From Flavobacterium defluvii (GTDB taxonomy: Bacteria > Bacteroidota > Bacteroidia > Flavobacteriales > Flavobacteriaceae): a stretch of 64,000 nucleotides of DNA. Shown here one piece after another: positions 26,489 to 36,045 of this stretch. The position numbers and the translations under genes were made by a program. The stretch lies in contig NZ_FQWC01000001.1 of the NCBI RefSeq assembly GCF_900129555.1, positions 682,001-746,000 on the forward strand, in the 5' to 3' direction. How positions within the stretch are numbered: the stretch's first letter is position 1; each line of letters opens with the position of its first letter. Below the pieces are notes generated by a model. That model was not told where the DNA came from. It was given only the letters and a program-made list of their open reading frames with translations, and ran no database searches.

Positions 26489-28009
26489 ATGGAAAAAAGA
26501 AAAATTGAAATAATGGATACGACACTTCGTGATGGTGAACAAACCTCAGGAGTTTCATTTTCTGCTGCAGAAAAACTGACCATTGCGCAATTGTTGCTGG
26601 AGGAATTAAATATTGATAGAATCGAAATTGCTTCGGCGCGTGTGAGCGAAGGAGAATTTCAGGCTGTAAAAGGCATTACTTCATGGGCTGAAGAGAAAGG
26701 ATACATTAACAGAATTGAAGTTCTAACATTTGTTGATGGAGGCGTTTCAATTGACTGGATGAAAAAAGCGGGTGCTAAAGTGCAGAATTTGCTGACCAAA
26801 GGCTCAATGAATCACTTAACACATCAATTAAAGAAAACTCCGGAACAACATTTTTCCGAAATCGCTCAAATTATCGCTTTAGCAAAAGAAAAAAATATTG
26901 AAACCAATGTTTATCTGGAAGACTGGAGCAACGGAATGCGAAATTCTCCAGATTATGTTTTTCAATTTTTGGATTTCTTAGCAACTCAGCCAATTAAAAG
27001 AGTTTTACTTCCTGACACTTTAGGCGTTTTAATTCCGTCTCTAACTTTTGAATTTATTTCAAAAATCAGAGCAAAATATCCAAGCATTCATTTTGATTTC
27101 CATGCTCATAACGATTATGACTTAAGTGTTGCCAACGTTATGGAAGCCATAAAAGCGGGAATCAACGGACTTCACGTAACGGTAAACGGAATGGGAGAAC
27201 GCGCCGGAAATGCACCGCTTGAAAGTACTGTTGCCGTAATCAACGATTATCTGCCACAAGTAGACATTAACGTAAAAGAAACTTCTTTGTATTCTGTGAG
27301 TAAGCTGGTTGAAACTTTTACAGGTTATAGAATTCCTGCAAACAAACCAATTGTTGGAGATAATGTTTTTACACAAACTGCCGGAATTCACGCCGACGGA
27401 GACAATAAAAACAATCTTTATTTCAATGACCTTCTTCCAGAACGTTTTGGAAGAAAAAGAAAATACGCCCTCGGAAAAACTTCAGGAAAAGCCAATATCG
27501 AAAAAAATCTTCAGGAATTGGGTTTAAAACTAAACAACGAAGATTTGAAATTGGTTACCCAAAGAATTATCGAATTGGGCGACAAAAAAGAAACCGTAAC
27601 GAAAGAAGATCTTCCATACATTATTTCAGATGTTTTGGATAGTCATACTTACGAAGAAAAAATTACGATAAACTCTTATATGCTGGTTCATTCTAAAGGA
27701 ATGCGCCCATCTACGACTTTATCTTTAAATTTAAACGGAGAAATAATCGAAGAAAATGCGCAAGGAGACGGTCAGTTTGATGCTTTTATGAATGCTTTAT
27801 CGAAGATTTACAAAAGCAAAAAACTTACGCTTCCGAAATTGATCGATTATGCCGTGAGAATCCCGCCAGGAAGTAGTTCTGATGCGTTGTGCGAAACCAT
27901 TATAACTTGGGTTAACAACGGAAAAGAATTCAAAACCCGCGGATTAGATTCGGATCAAACCGTTGCAGCGATTATTGCAACGCAAAAAATGTTGAATATA
28001 ATTACATAG
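26489..28009 (+). CDS. 2-isopropylmalate synthase / citramalate synthase family enzyme
   Basis: A 506-residue HMGL-type acyltransferase that condenses acetyl-CoA with a 2-keto acid. The N-terminal TIM barrel has MDTTLRDGEQTSGVSF and the metal-binding HAHNDYDLSVAN near residue 205. GNAPLEST and NVFTQTAGIHADGD follow, and a C-terminal LeuA-type regulatory domain (about 385-506) binds the end-product. It lies between leuD and leuB, which points to leucine synthesis (LeuA). However, it is the shorter, divergent type that also includes (R)-citramalate synthases, so a role in isoleucine synthesis is possible. Context favours 2-isopropylmalate synthase. Confidence 0.88.
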   Translation: MEKRKIEIMDTTLRDGEQTSGVSFSAAEKLTIAQLLLEELNIDRIEIASARVSEGEFQAVKGITSWAEEKGYINRIEVLTFVDGGVSIDWMKKAGAKVQNLLTKGSMNHLTHQLKKTPEQHFSEIAQIIALAKEKNIETNVYLEDWSNGMRNSPDYVFQFLDFLATQPIKRVLLPDTLGVLIPSLTFEFISKIRAKYPSIHFDFHAHNDYDLSVANVMEAIKAGINGLHVTVNGMGERAGNAPLESTVAVINDYLPQVDINVKETSLYSVSKLVETFTGYRIPANKPIVGDNVFTQTAGIHADGDNKNNLYFNDLLPERFGRKRKYALGKTSGKANIEKNLQELGLKLNNEDLKLVTQRIIELGDKKETVTKEDLPYIISDVLDSHTYEEKITINSYMLVHSKGMRPSTTLSLNLNGEIIEENAQGDGQFDAFMNALSKIYKSKKLTLPKLIDYAVRIPPGSSSDALCETIITWVNNGKEFKTRGLDSDQTVAAIIATQKMLNIIT

Positions 28010-28139
28010 GTTCTAAGTTGCTAAGATTCTAAGCTACTAAATTTTTCTTCTTTGAACTCAGAATCTCAGCAACTCAGAATCTTAAAAACAAAACTAAGTA
28101 ATAAGAATAAAAACTTAGAATCTTAGCAACTTAGAACCT
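28008..28139. repeat. Intergenic palindrome before leuB (CTAAG type)
   Basis: A 26-base arm at 28008-28033 (AGGTTCTAAGTTGCTAAGAT then TCTAAG) is exactly complementary to 28114-28139. AGAATCTCAGCAACTCAGAATCTTA is a near-copy in between. The left arm overlaps the stop codon of the synthase gene. Confidence 0.8.
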
Positions 28140-28163
28140 TTGAACCTTAATAACACATATAGA

Positions 28164-29225
28164 ATGAAATTAAACATAGCCCTTTTAGCCGGAGACGGAA
28201 TCGGACCAGAAGTAATAAATGAAGCTGTAAAAGTATCTGATGCTATTGCAAAAAAATTCAATCACGAAATAACCTGGACTCCTGCTTTGACTGGAGCTTG
28301 CGCAATTGATGCAGTTGGAGTTCCTTATCCAGACGAAACGCACGAAATTTGTATGAAAGCCGATGCGGTTTTATTTGGAGCTATCGGACATCCAAAATAT
28401 GATAACGATCCAAGTGCACCGGTTCGCCCTGAACAAGGACTATTATTAATGCGTAAAAAATTGGGCTTATTCGCAAATGTGCGCCCAACATTTACTTTTC
28501 CTTCTTTAATTGACAATTCTCCTTTAAAAAGAGAAAGAATTGAAGGAACTGATTTAGTTTTCTTAAGAGAATTAACAGGTGGAATTTACTTTGGTGAAAA
28601 AGGAAGAAAAGATAACGGAGATACCGCTTTTGACAACTGTGTTTACACAAGAGCCGAGGTTCAGCGTTTAGCTAAAAAAGGTTTCGAACTGGCAATGTCC
28701 CGTAACAAAAAATTATGCTGCGTTGACAAAGCAAACGTATTGGAAACTTCACGTTTATGGAGAGAAACAGTTCAGGCAATGGAAAAAGATTATCCGGAAG
28801 TAACGGTTTCTTATGAATTTGTTGATGCTGTTGCAATGCGTTTGGTGCAATGGCCAAACTCTTATGATGTATTAATTACTGAGAATTTATTTGGAGATAT
28901 TCTAACTGACGAAGCTTCTGTAATTTCCGGTTCTATGGGATTAATGCCTTCTGCTTCTGTAGGAGAACATACCTCATTATACGAACCAATTCACGGATCT
29001 TACCCACAAGCTACAGGATTGAATATTGCCAATCCATTAGCCACCATTTTATCTGCAGCCATGATGTTCGAAGATGCTTTTGGATTAAAAGCTGAAGCTG
29101 ATGCTATCCGTGCCGTTGTAAACAAATCTTTAGAAGAAGGTGTTGTTACAGAAGACTTAGCTGTAAAAGGATCAAAAGCTTACAAGACAAGCGAAGTTGG
29201 AGACTGGTTAGTTGCTAATTTATAA
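28164..29225 (+). CDS. leuB: 3-isopropylmalate dehydrogenase
   Basis: A 353-residue NAD-dependent beta-decarboxylating dehydrogenase that gives 2-oxoisocaproate, the last specific step to leucine. Motifs: LLAGDGIGPEV at the start, LRELTGGIYFGEKG near 135, the Tyr/Lys active-site region, and NLFGDILTDEASVISGSMGLMPSAS near 240 (metal-binding aspartates). GSYPQATGLNIANPLA is in the C-terminal part. The ATG at 28164 is preferred over a TTG at 28140, which lies directly after the palindrome. The gene closes the leucine cluster and is followed by a terminator. Confidence 0.98.
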   Translation: MKLNIALLAGDGIGPEVINEAVKVSDAIAKKFNHEITWTPALTGACAIDAVGVPYPDETHEICMKADAVLFGAIGHPKYDNDPSAPVRPEQGLLLMRKKLGLFANVRPTFTFPSLIDNSPLKRERIEGTDLVFLRELTGGIYFGEKGRKDNGDTAFDNCVYTRAEVQRLAKKGFELAMSRNKKLCCVDKANVLETSRLWRETVQAMEKDYPEVTVSYEFVDAVAMRLVQWPNSYDVLITENLFGDILTDEASVISGSMGLMPSASVGEHTSLYEPIHGSYPQATGLNIANPLATILSAAMMFEDAFGLKAEADAIRAVVNKSLEEGVVTEDLAVKGSKAYKTSEVGDWLVANL

Positions 29226-29300
29226 TAGTTTATTTTGTTTCAAGTTTCAGGTTTCACGTTCCAGCAACTTGAAGCTTGAAACAAATAAACCTGAAACAAA

Positions 29301-29330
29301 AAAAGGGATCAATTTTCATTGATCCCTTTT
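29301..29330. terminator. Terminator between leuB and the RNA-binding protein gene
   Basis: A perfect 13-bp stem (29301-29313, 29318-29330; AAAAGGGATCAAT and its complement) with a 4-base loop and A/T runs on both sides. It works in both directions for the convergent genes. Confidence 0.85.
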
Positions 29331-29349
29331 ATATTTTAGAAAAAAAACA

Positions 29350-29694
29350 TTAATATTCTCTTCTGTTTCCGCGATCTCCGCCACGGTTGTTTCCATAACC
29401 ACCACGATCGTTTCCTCCGCGGTTATTATTAAAACTTCTTCTTTCGCCTTCTGGTTTTGGCTCAGATTTATTTACAACGATTGTACGTCCTGATACAACA
29501 GCACCATTCAATTCGTCGATAGCTTTCTGAGCTTCGCTATCATTTGGCATTTCAACAAAACCAAAGCCTTTACTTCTTCCAGTAAATTTATCAGTAATAA
29601 TTTTAACAGAGTCAACTGTTCCATAAGCCTCAAAAGACTCTCTTAAATCTGCTTCCTCAATACTGAATGGAAGGCTTCCAACAAAAATATTCAT
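29350..29694 (-). CDS. RRM-type RNA-binding protein with Gly/Arg-rich tail
   Basis: A 114-residue protein. Residues 1 to about 80 form one RNA recognition motif, with RNP2 (IFVGSL) and RNP1 (KGFGFVEM) visible. The tail from about 85 is Gly/Asn/Arg-rich with RGG-like repeats. It resembles the small cold-inducible RRM proteins of cyanobacteria and Bacteroidota, which act as RNA chaperones or post-transcriptional regulators. Targets cannot be inferred. It is a single gene with a shared terminator downstream. Confidence 0.95.
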   Translation of the reverse strand: MNIFVGSLPFSIEEADLRESFEAYGTVDSVKIITDKFTGRSKGFGFVEMPNDSEAQKAIDELNGAVVSGRTIVVNKSEPKPEGERRSFNNNRGGNDRGGYGNNRGGDRGNRREY

Positions 29695-29819
29695 AGATAT
29701 TTATTTATAATAATGAACAAATGTAGTCTTATTATTCTGCAATCTACTATATATTAGTTTATTTATGTTTTTATTTAGATTTTAAACCCTTTTAATATAA
29801 GATTAAGGTTTAGCAAAAA

Positions 29820-30305
29820 TCACATTTCCGGAACATTTCCTTCAATTGGAATTTTATAAAAAACTCCTTCTGTAAAATTGACTTTGGGATTTTCTATATT
29901 GCTTTCGTCATCGTTTACAGCAGTAAACTTAAATGTTCCCGAAATCGTACTCGCATCCGTATCATAATCTGTAATAACAATTTGTCCGCTGCCCTTGTTT
30001 GTACCTGTAGAAAATGAAGCTGATTCCGCAGGAAGTGTATTTTTATACGTAGCTTTAGAAACATCATTAACCCCTAAAATAAAAGTTTGTTCAGATGAAG
30101 AAGCTGTTTGCAGTATAATTTTTTCATATCCAAGCGAACCTTCAATAACTAAAATACCGTTTGTACCAAAATGAGCTTTATATGCCTGAGACCTCCAGAA
30201 AACATTATTTTTTAAAGTTTGAAAAGCAGGGTTATTAAATTTTACATCTTCTGTACAAGATATAAGGAGAAATAAAAATGATAAAAAGTAAAAATATTTT
30301 TTCAT
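29820..30305 (-). CDS. Lipoprotein, DUF6252-like
   Basis: A 161-residue lipoprotein. The ATG at 30305 gives a signal ending in LISC with Cys17; the longer frame from 30338 would add 11 residues before it and is unlikely. The mature domain reads as a small beta-sandwich with EKIILQTA, QIVITDYD and TISGTFKFTAVN, and ends with a FTEGVFYKIPI strand. This pattern is that of DUF6252, whose members are common in Flavobacteria and have no known function. Surface or periplasmic location is inferred. Confidence 0.8.
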   Translation of the reverse strand: MKKYFYFLSFLFLLISCTEDVKFNNPAFQTLKNNVFWRSQAYKAHFGTNGILVIEGSLGYEKIILQTASSSEQTFILGVNDVSKATYKNTLPAESASFSTGTNKGSGQIVITDYDTDASTISGTFKFTAVNDDESNIENPKVNFTEGVFYKIPIEGNVPEM

Positions 30306-30437
30306 GTAAATGATGAATTTAATGCAAAAGTACCGCATTATGAGATAAATATTTAAAATTTAAAGTCAAAAAAACGCTAAAATACTGTCGTAACTACATT
30401 TAATACTTTTTGAAACGAATAATTAATAAAAAAATTA

Positions 30438-30445
30438 TATCTTTG
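30438..30445 (+). promoter_or_regulatory. -7 element of the rpsP operon
   Basis: TATCTTTG matches TAnnTTTG. A TTTG at 30409-30412 is 25 bases upstream, slightly farther than usual for the -33 box. Transcription would start near 30450, giving a 45-base leader for rpsP. Confidence 0.6.
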
Positions 30446-30494
30446 CGCCCTTAATTAACAGAGGTCGAGTACCTCAAAATTTAATCATAAGATT

Positions 30495-31061
30495 ATGTCA
30501 GTAAAAATTAGATTACAAAGACACGGTAAAAAAGGAAAACCTTTTTACTGGGTAGTAGCTGCAGATGCACGCTCAAAAAGAGATGGTAGATACTTAGAGA
30601 AAATCGGTACTTACAATCCAAACACAAACCCAGCAACTGTTGAGTTAAACCTTGACAGCGCAGTTAAATGGCTACACAATGGTGCTCAGCCAACTGATAC
30701 TGCCAGAGCTATCCTTTCTTACAAAGGTGCTTTATTGAAACACCACCTTGACGGAGGAGTTCGTAAAGGAGCTTTGACGCAAGAACAAGCTGATGCTAAA
30801 TTAACTGCTTGGTTAGAAGCTAAAGCTGGAAAAGTTGACGCTAAAAAAGATGGTTTATCTAAAGCAAAAGCTGATGCTAAAGCAAAAGCTTTAAAAGCTG
30901 AGCAAGAAGTTAACGCTAAACGTGTTGCTGATGCTGCCGCTGCACAAGCTGAAGCTGATGCTGCTGCACAAGCTGCTGAGACTACTGAAGAAGTTGCTGA
31001 AGTTGAAGCAACTGAAGAAGCTCCTGCTGCTGAAGAGAATAACGAAACAACTGAAGCATAA
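30495..31061 (+). CDS. rpsP: 30S ribosomal protein S16 with long Ala/Glu tail
   Basis: A 188-residue protein. Residues 1 to about 85 are the S16 fold (MSVKIRLQRHGKKGKPFYWVV, RDGRYLEKIGTYNPNT). The remainder is a low-complexity Ala/Glu/Lys/Asp extension that is longer than the roughly 80-residue S16 of many bacteria; long tails are usual in Bacteroidota. It lies 17 bases before rimM, reflecting the known rpsP-rimM link in 30S maturation. Confidence 0.97.
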   Translation: MSVKIRLQRHGKKGKPFYWVVAADARSKRDGRYLEKIGTYNPNTNPATVELNLDSAVKWLHNGAQPTDTARAILSYKGALLKHHLDGGVRKGALTQEQADAKLTAWLEAKAGKVDAKKDGLSKAKADAKAKALKAEQEVNAKRVADAAAAQAEADAAAQAAETTEEVAEVEATEEAPAAEENNETTEA

Positions 31062-31078
31062 TTTTACCTTAGCGATAA

Positions 31079-31603
31079 ATGCGTAAAGAAGAATGTTTTT
31101 ATTTAGGTAAAATCGCTAAAAAATTTAGTTTCAAAGGTGAAGTCTTAATCTATTTAGATACGGATGAACCTGAGTTATACGAAAATCTGGAATCAGTGTT
31201 TGTTGAACACAACAAACACTTGGTTCCTTTTTTTATTGAATCAAGTTCTTTACACAAAGGCGACTTTCTTAGAGTTCGTTTTGAAGATGTTAATACCGAA
31301 GAAGATGCTGACGCTCTTGTTGGAAACGGAATTTATCTTCCACTATCAATGTTGCCAAAACTTTCTGGTAACAAATTTTATTTTCATGAAGTAATTGGTT
31401 TCGAAATTGAAGATCAGCGTTTAGGCGTTTTCGGAAAAATTGCTGCCATTAATGATACTACTGCACAACCTCTTTTTGAAGTTTTAAATGGTGAAGTCGA
31501 AATATTAGTTCCGATGATTGATCATTTTTTGGTAAAAGTAGATCGTGAAAATAAAAAAATCATCATGAATCTTCCGGAAGGATTGATTGAGATGTATTTG
31601 TAA
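31079..31603 (+). CDS. rimM: Ribosome maturation factor RimM
   Basis: A 174-residue protein that helps the 30S head assemble and binds S19. The N-terminal RimM domain (YLGKIAKKFSFKGEVLIYLDTD) and C-terminal PRC-barrel (about 95-174, EVIGFEIED, EILVPMIDHFL, IIMNLPEGLIEMYL) are both visible. It follows rpsP by 17 bases and is co-transcribed with it. Often trmD follows in other bacteria; here a tRNA adenine methyltransferase gene follows instead. Confidence 0.97.
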   Translation: MRKEECFYLGKIAKKFSFKGEVLIYLDTDEPELYENLESVFVEHNKHLVPFFIESSSLHKGDFLRVRFEDVNTEEDADALVGNGIYLPLSMLPKLSGNKFYFHEVIGFEIEDQRLGVFGKIAAINDTTAQPLFEVLNGEVEILVPMIDHFLVKVDRENKKIIMNLPEGLIEMYL

Positions 31604-31684
31604 AAACTGATTGGTTTAATCGGTTAATTGCACCGAAAACTAAAGTTTCAGTTAAAAATCTTTTTCTTAAAAAATTAAATCAAA

Positions 31685-32392
31685 ATGTTTCAGTTCAAGC
31701 AATTTTCTGTAAAACAAGATAAAACCGCTATGAAAGTTGGTACTGATGGCGTTTTATTAGGTTCTTGGGCTCCAATTCATCATAATCCATTTAGTATTTT
31801 AGATATTGGCGCAGGAACAGGAATTATTGCTTTAATGCTTGCGCAGAGAACTCACGCTGAACAAATTGATGCTCTTGAAATTGACGAAGATGCTTATGAA
31901 CAAGCAGTAGAAAATTTTGAAAGTTCTCCGTGGGGTGATAGATTATTTTGTTTTCATGCTGGTTTAGATGAATTTATAGAAGAACCAGAAGAAGAATACG
32001 ATTTGATTGTTTCAAATCCGCCTTTTTATTCCGAAGATTATAAAACTGATAACGAACAGCGTGATTTAGCAAGATTTCAAGATGCAATGCCCTTTGATGA
32101 AATTGTAGAAGCTGCTGATTTACTGCTTTCAGACAACGGAATTTTAGCTGTAATTATTCCTTTTAGGGAAGAAGAAAAATTTACTGCTTTGGCGAAAGAT
32201 TTCGAATTATACCCAATAAAAATTACACGTGTAAAAGGCACTTCAAAATCGGAAATTAAACGAAGTCTATTAGCTTTTAGCCGAAATGAAGTTTCTGAAA
32301 TTGAAATTAATGAATTAATAATTGAAATCGACAGACACGTTTATACCCCGGAATATATTGAGCTTACAAAAGATTTCTATTTAAAATTCTAA
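31685..32392 (+). CDS. tRNA1(Val) (adenine-37-N6) methyltransferase
   Basis: A 235-residue SAM-dependent methyltransferase of the YfiC/TrmN6 type. Its start FQFKQFSVKQDKTAMKVGTDGVLLGSW, the SAM-binding ILDIGAGTGIIALMLAQR near residue 38 and the catalytic VSNPPFYSED near 108 are all diagnostic of N6-adenine methyltransferases of this family. It probably methylates the adenine next to the anticodon of a valine tRNA. It lies downstream of rimM and overlaps the convergent HlyD gene by four bases. Confidence 0.93.
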   Translation: MFQFKQFSVKQDKTAMKVGTDGVLLGSWAPIHHNPFSILDIGAGTGIIALMLAQRTHAEQIDALEIDEDAYEQAVENFESSPWGDRLFCFHAGLDEFIEEPEEEYDLIVSNPPFYSEDYKTDNEQRDLARFQDAMPFDEIVEAADLLLSDNGILAVIIPFREEEKFTALAKDFELYPIKITRVKGTSKSEIKRSLLAFSRNEVSEIEINELIIEIDRHVYTPEYIELTKDFYLKF

Positions 32393-33684
32393 ACCTGCTC
32401 AAATATACTTTTAAATTGATATAAGATTCTTTCAATTAACCTTAAATCTTCGGTCACGATTTCTGCACTTCCTTTCATTTCCTGCTGAAATACAATTTGT
32501 TTTTTATAAGATGTTTCAAGTCCGTTTGGGAGAGCAACATCAATCAGCAGATTTCCGTCTTTATCCGGAACCAGAGAAATATTCTGAATTTTTCCTTTTA
32601 AAACACCAAACTCTCTGTCGGGAAAATTTGCCAGGCGAATATTAACCCGCTGCCCTACTTTTATTTTACCTGAATTCAACGCCGGAGCTTTTACTTTTCC
32701 TATGTAACCATTTTTAGCATCGGGAATAATCGAGAAAACATTATCGCCGGAATTAATCGTTTGGTTTTCTGTCCAAACCTGCAGGAAACTAACTTTTCCG
32801 CTTATAGAAGATTTTAAGGCATAAGCCAATTCCCAGTCTTTAATTACTTTTTTAAGCTGATAGAAAGACTGCGCCATATTTCTGCCTAAGTTAACTTCTT
32901 CCTTAGTGCTGTTTGCCTTAGAACTCTGACTTGATTTTGTATTATCAATCAATGATGATTTCAGCTGCGAAATAGACGATAACAAACCTCTGTAGCTTTT
33001 CTGTGCTTGTAAAAAACTAAGCTTTTTAACTTCCATTTCCTGAGCCGAAATAATTCCTTTATTGAATAAAACTTCAAAACGGGCTACTTCATTTTTCTGT
33101 AACTGCAGTTCGCTTTCATTAATTACTTTTTGCTGCTGCAAAATTTCCAGCCTTTCTTTTATCTGAATTTTTTCAGAAACCTGAGCTCTGTTTTCAATGG
33201 CAAAAGGCTGCAGATCATGATTTAATTCCTGTGCCTGATAATCTTTTTGAAAAACAGCAAAAGCGCTTTCAATTTCTCCCAGTTGTGCATTTTTAAGTTT
33301 TGAGAAAGGAAATTCTGTTTTTGGATCATTAATATTATAGCTGTCAGTTATACTTTTCAGCAAAAAAACATCATTATAATTGGCCGTGTTTTCTATAATG
33401 GCAAGTATGCTGTTTTTATTAACTATCGCCTTGTTTTTAACCAATATAGCTTCAATACGACCCGAGGATTTAGCAACAATTTTCTCTGGCGGAATATTGG
33501 TTGTAATGACAATTTCGGTATTGACAACATCTGGATATTTTATGAACCAGGAAACAAAAAAGAGCATCAGGATGATAACAAAAATCAAAACGGTTCCCCA
33601 GCGGATCATCCAATGCGGTACTTTGGTCAGAATGTCCTGAACCTCCTCGCTTCTTAATTCGAATGTAGTATTGTCTTCTGCCAT
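32389..33684 (-). CDS. HlyD-family membrane fusion protein
   Basis: A 431-residue periplasmic adaptor. One N-terminal transmembrane helix (about residues 30-50, VLIFVIILMLFFVSWF), a biotinyl-lipoyl half (IVAKSSGRIEAILVKN), a long coiled coil (about 160-270) and a second lipoyl/beta-barrel part (ISGKVSFLQVW, GYIGKVKAPALN) are visible. It starts two bases after the exporter gene ends, so the two are one unit. Together with that ABC exporter and an outer-membrane channel encoded elsewhere it would form a type I route for small peptides. Confidence 0.92.
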   Translation of the reverse strand: MAEDNTTFELRSEEVQDILTKVPHWMIRWGTVLIFVIILMLFFVSWFIKYPDVVNTEIVITTNIPPEKIVAKSSGRIEAILVKNKAIVNKNSILAIIENTANYNDVFLLKSITDSYNINDPKTEFPFSKLKNAQLGEIESAFAVFQKDYQAQELNHDLQPFAIENRAQVSEKIQIKERLEILQQQKVINESELQLQKNEVARFEVLFNKGIISAQEMEVKKLSFLQAQKSYRGLLSSISQLKSSLIDNTKSSQSSKANSTKEEVNLGRNMAQSFYQLKKVIKDWELAYALKSSISGKVSFLQVWTENQTINSGDNVFSIIPDAKNGYIGKVKAPALNSGKIKVGQRVNIRLANFPDREFGVLKGKIQNISLVPDKDGNLLIDVALPNGLETSYKKQIVFQQEMKGSAEIVTEDLRLIERILYQFKSIFEQV

Positions 33685-33686
33685 GA

Positions 33687-35879
33687 TTAATTTCCTAACT
33701 GTAATTGATTTTTAACCAATTCAAAATAATTCCCTTTCTGTGCCACTAAAGCCGAATGTGATCCTATTTCAATAATTTTTCCTTTTTCTAAAACCACAAT
33801 CTGATCAGCATTCATGACCGTGCTTAAACGGTGAGCAATTACAATTACGGTTTTATTTTTAAAGAAAATATCCAGTTTCTGCATAATTTCTTTTTCATTA
33901 TTAGCATCCAGAGCTGATGTAGCTTCGTCAAAAAAGAGTATTTCAGGGTTTTTATAAACCGCTCTTGCAATTAACAACCGCTGTTTCTGCCCTGTACTCA
34001 TTCCTGTTCCCTCGGCGCCAATTTTTGTATTGTAACCAAGAGGAAGTTCGCTTATATATTCTTTTATATTGGCCACATCTGCTGCATAAACCAGTCTTTC
34101 TTTATCAATTTTATCGATTCCAAAAGCAATATTATTGGCAATAGTATCACTAAAAATAAAGCCTTCCTGCATTACAGCTCCAATATTAGAACGCCATGCT
34201 TTTTGCGAAATATTTTTCAGGTTTGAATTTCCAATATTGATTTCTCCTTTTTCAGGTTCATAAAATTTCAAAAGCAGTTTCATGAGTGTTGTTTTTCCGC
34301 TTCCGCTCACGCCTACTATAGCTGTTACTTTATTGGCCGGAATTATCAAATCAAGATCTTTTAATACTGGAATATCTGATCCTAAATATCGATAAGAAAC
34401 ATTTTTAATTTCAATATCTGAATTGTAAGGAACATCATTTGACTGGTGTTCTTCCTGTTGGGTTTCATCTTCTTTTTCGTGTATTTCAGACAGTCTTGCC
34501 AATGATATTTTCGCATCCTGAAGTTCTCTTACAAATTCTATAAGCTGGGTTATTGGCCCGTTTAAGCTCCCTACAATCGAACTGATTGCCAGCATCATAC
34601 CAAGGGTTATCGAACCATCTATTACTAATTTTGCAGAGAGAAATATGATGAAAATATTTTTTAATTCATTTATGACAGATGAACCTATAGTCTGGCTTTG
34701 TTCTAAAATTAGACCTTTTATCGAAACCCTGAACAATCTTGCCTGAACATATTCCCAACCCCAGCGTTTCTGTTTTTCGGCGTTATGGAGTTTGATTTCC
34801 TGCATACCGTTTATGAGTTCCATCACTTTACTCTGTTCCTGAGAAACCTCAGCAAAACGTTTGTAATCCAGAACTTCTCTTCTTTTTAAAAACAAGGTAA
34901 TCCACCCAAAATAAAGAGCACTTCCTGCAAAAAATACTAAAAATATTTTCAGATTAAAATAAGCCAGAACTGCTCCCATAACAAACATATTAATGACAGA
35001 AAACAACACATTTAAAGATGAGGTTGTAAGGATTTTTTCGATTCTGCGATGATCATTAATACGCTGCATGATATCACCGGTCATTCTCACATCAAAAAAT
35101 GAAATTGGAAGATTCATCAATTTGATGAAGAAATCTGAGATTAGCGATATGTTGATTCTTGTCGAAAGATGCAATAATATCCAGCTTCTTATAAGTTCCA
35201 GACCGGTTCTTCCGGCAAAAAGAAATAATTGCGCAAAAAGTATTAAATAAATAAAATGAATATTTTGATTTTGTATCCCTACATCAACAATACTCTGGGT
35301 TAAAAACGGAAAAATAAGCTGGAGTAAACTGCTGGCCAAAAGCCCAATACTCAACTGAATCAAAAAAGATTTATACCGCAGTACATATTGAAACAAAAGC
35401 TTAAACCCTAAACCTTTATTATCTTCTTTATCAAAATCTGACTGGAAGAATTTTGGTGTTGGTTCCATTAAAAGCGCGATACCTTCCTGAGTAGAATCAT
35501 TGGCATTATTGCCAATCCAGAATTTTAAAAAATCCGCTTTATTGTATTCAATTAATCCAAAAGCAGGGTCTGAAATGTAATATCTGCCTTTTTTTATTTT
35601 ATAAAGTACAACATAATGATTATTGTTCCAATGTAGAATACAAGGCAGCGGCGCTTCGTCTAACCTTTCGGAACTTAATTTTACTCCCAAAGTTCTGAAA
35701 CCAATTTTCTCAGCGGCATCACTCAAAAAAAGCAAATTGCTTCCTTCACGAGTCGTCTCGCTGCTGTCCCGCAATTCCTGAATGTTGATTGTTTTGCCGT
35801 AATGTTTTGCTATTATTTTTAAACATGTAGGTCCGCAATCTTTATAATCTGCCTGTTTGTAATTGGTGAATTTTTTCAA
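33687..35879 (-). CDS. Peptidase-containing ABC exporter (C39, bacteriocin type)
   Basis: A 730-residue PCAT-type exporter. The N-terminal C39 peptidase has its catalytic Cys15 (YKDCGPTC), His88 (NNNHYVVL) and Asp104 (SDPAFG), so it should cut leader peptides during export. Six membrane helices follow (about 165-460). The ATPase has Walker A GVSGSGKTT near 526, a signature loop GMSTGQKQRL instead of LSGGQ, and Walker B ILFFDEATSALD near 651. No upstream in-frame ATG exists before a stop, so TTG 35879 must be the start if the gene is intact. It lies with HlyD, a VKOR gene and small leader peptides. Confidence 0.94.
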   Translation of the reverse strand: MKKFTNYKQADYKDCGPTCLKIIAKHYGKTINIQELRDSSETTREGSNLLFLSDAAEKIGFRTLGVKLSSERLDEAPLPCILHWNNNHYVVLYKIKKGRYYISDPAFGLIEYNKADFLKFWIGNNANDSTQEGIALLMEPTPKFFQSDFDKEDNKGLGFKLLFQYVLRYKSFLIQLSIGLLASSLLQLIFPFLTQSIVDVGIQNQNIHFIYLILFAQLFLFAGRTGLELIRSWILLHLSTRINISLISDFFIKLMNLPISFFDVRMTGDIMQRINDHRRIEKILTTSSLNVLFSVINMFVMGAVLAYFNLKIFLVFFAGSALYFGWITLFLKRREVLDYKRFAEVSQEQSKVMELINGMQEIKLHNAEKQKRWGWEYVQARLFRVSIKGLILEQSQTIGSSVINELKNIFIIFLSAKLVIDGSITLGMMLAISSIVGSLNGPITQLIEFVRELQDAKISLARLSEIHEKEDETQQEEHQSNDVPYNSDIEIKNVSYRYLGSDIPVLKDLDLIIPANKVTAIVGVSGSGKTTLMKLLLKFYEPEKGEINIGNSNLKNISQKAWRSNIGAVMQEGFIFSDTIANNIAFGIDKIDKERLVYAADVANIKEYISELPLGYNTKIGAEGTGMSTGQKQRLLIARAVYKNPEILFFDEATSALDANNEKEIMQKLDIFFKNKTVIVIAHRLSTVMNADQIVVLEKGKIIEIGSHSALVAQKGNYFELVKNQLQLGN

Positions 35880-35996
35880 TTCTGCTATTTGGGTTTATTC
35901 ATAGCAATATTATACAAAAAATCTTAAAAAATATAAACCATTTTTTAATTTAAATAGGTCAAAATTTATTTTTCAATATTTTTTATAGTAAACAAA

Positions 35997-36024
35997 AAAA
36001 GAGTAGAAATAAATCTACTCTTTT
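35997..36024. terminator. Terminator upstream of the exporter gene
   Basis: An 11-bp perfect stem (35997-36007, 36014-36024; AAAAGAGTAGA and its complement) with A and T runs. On the minus strand it separates the small-peptide region from the exporter gene, so the exporter may need its own promoter or depend on read-through. Confidence 0.75.
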
Positions 36025-36045
36025 AAGTATCTAAAAAAGGTATTT

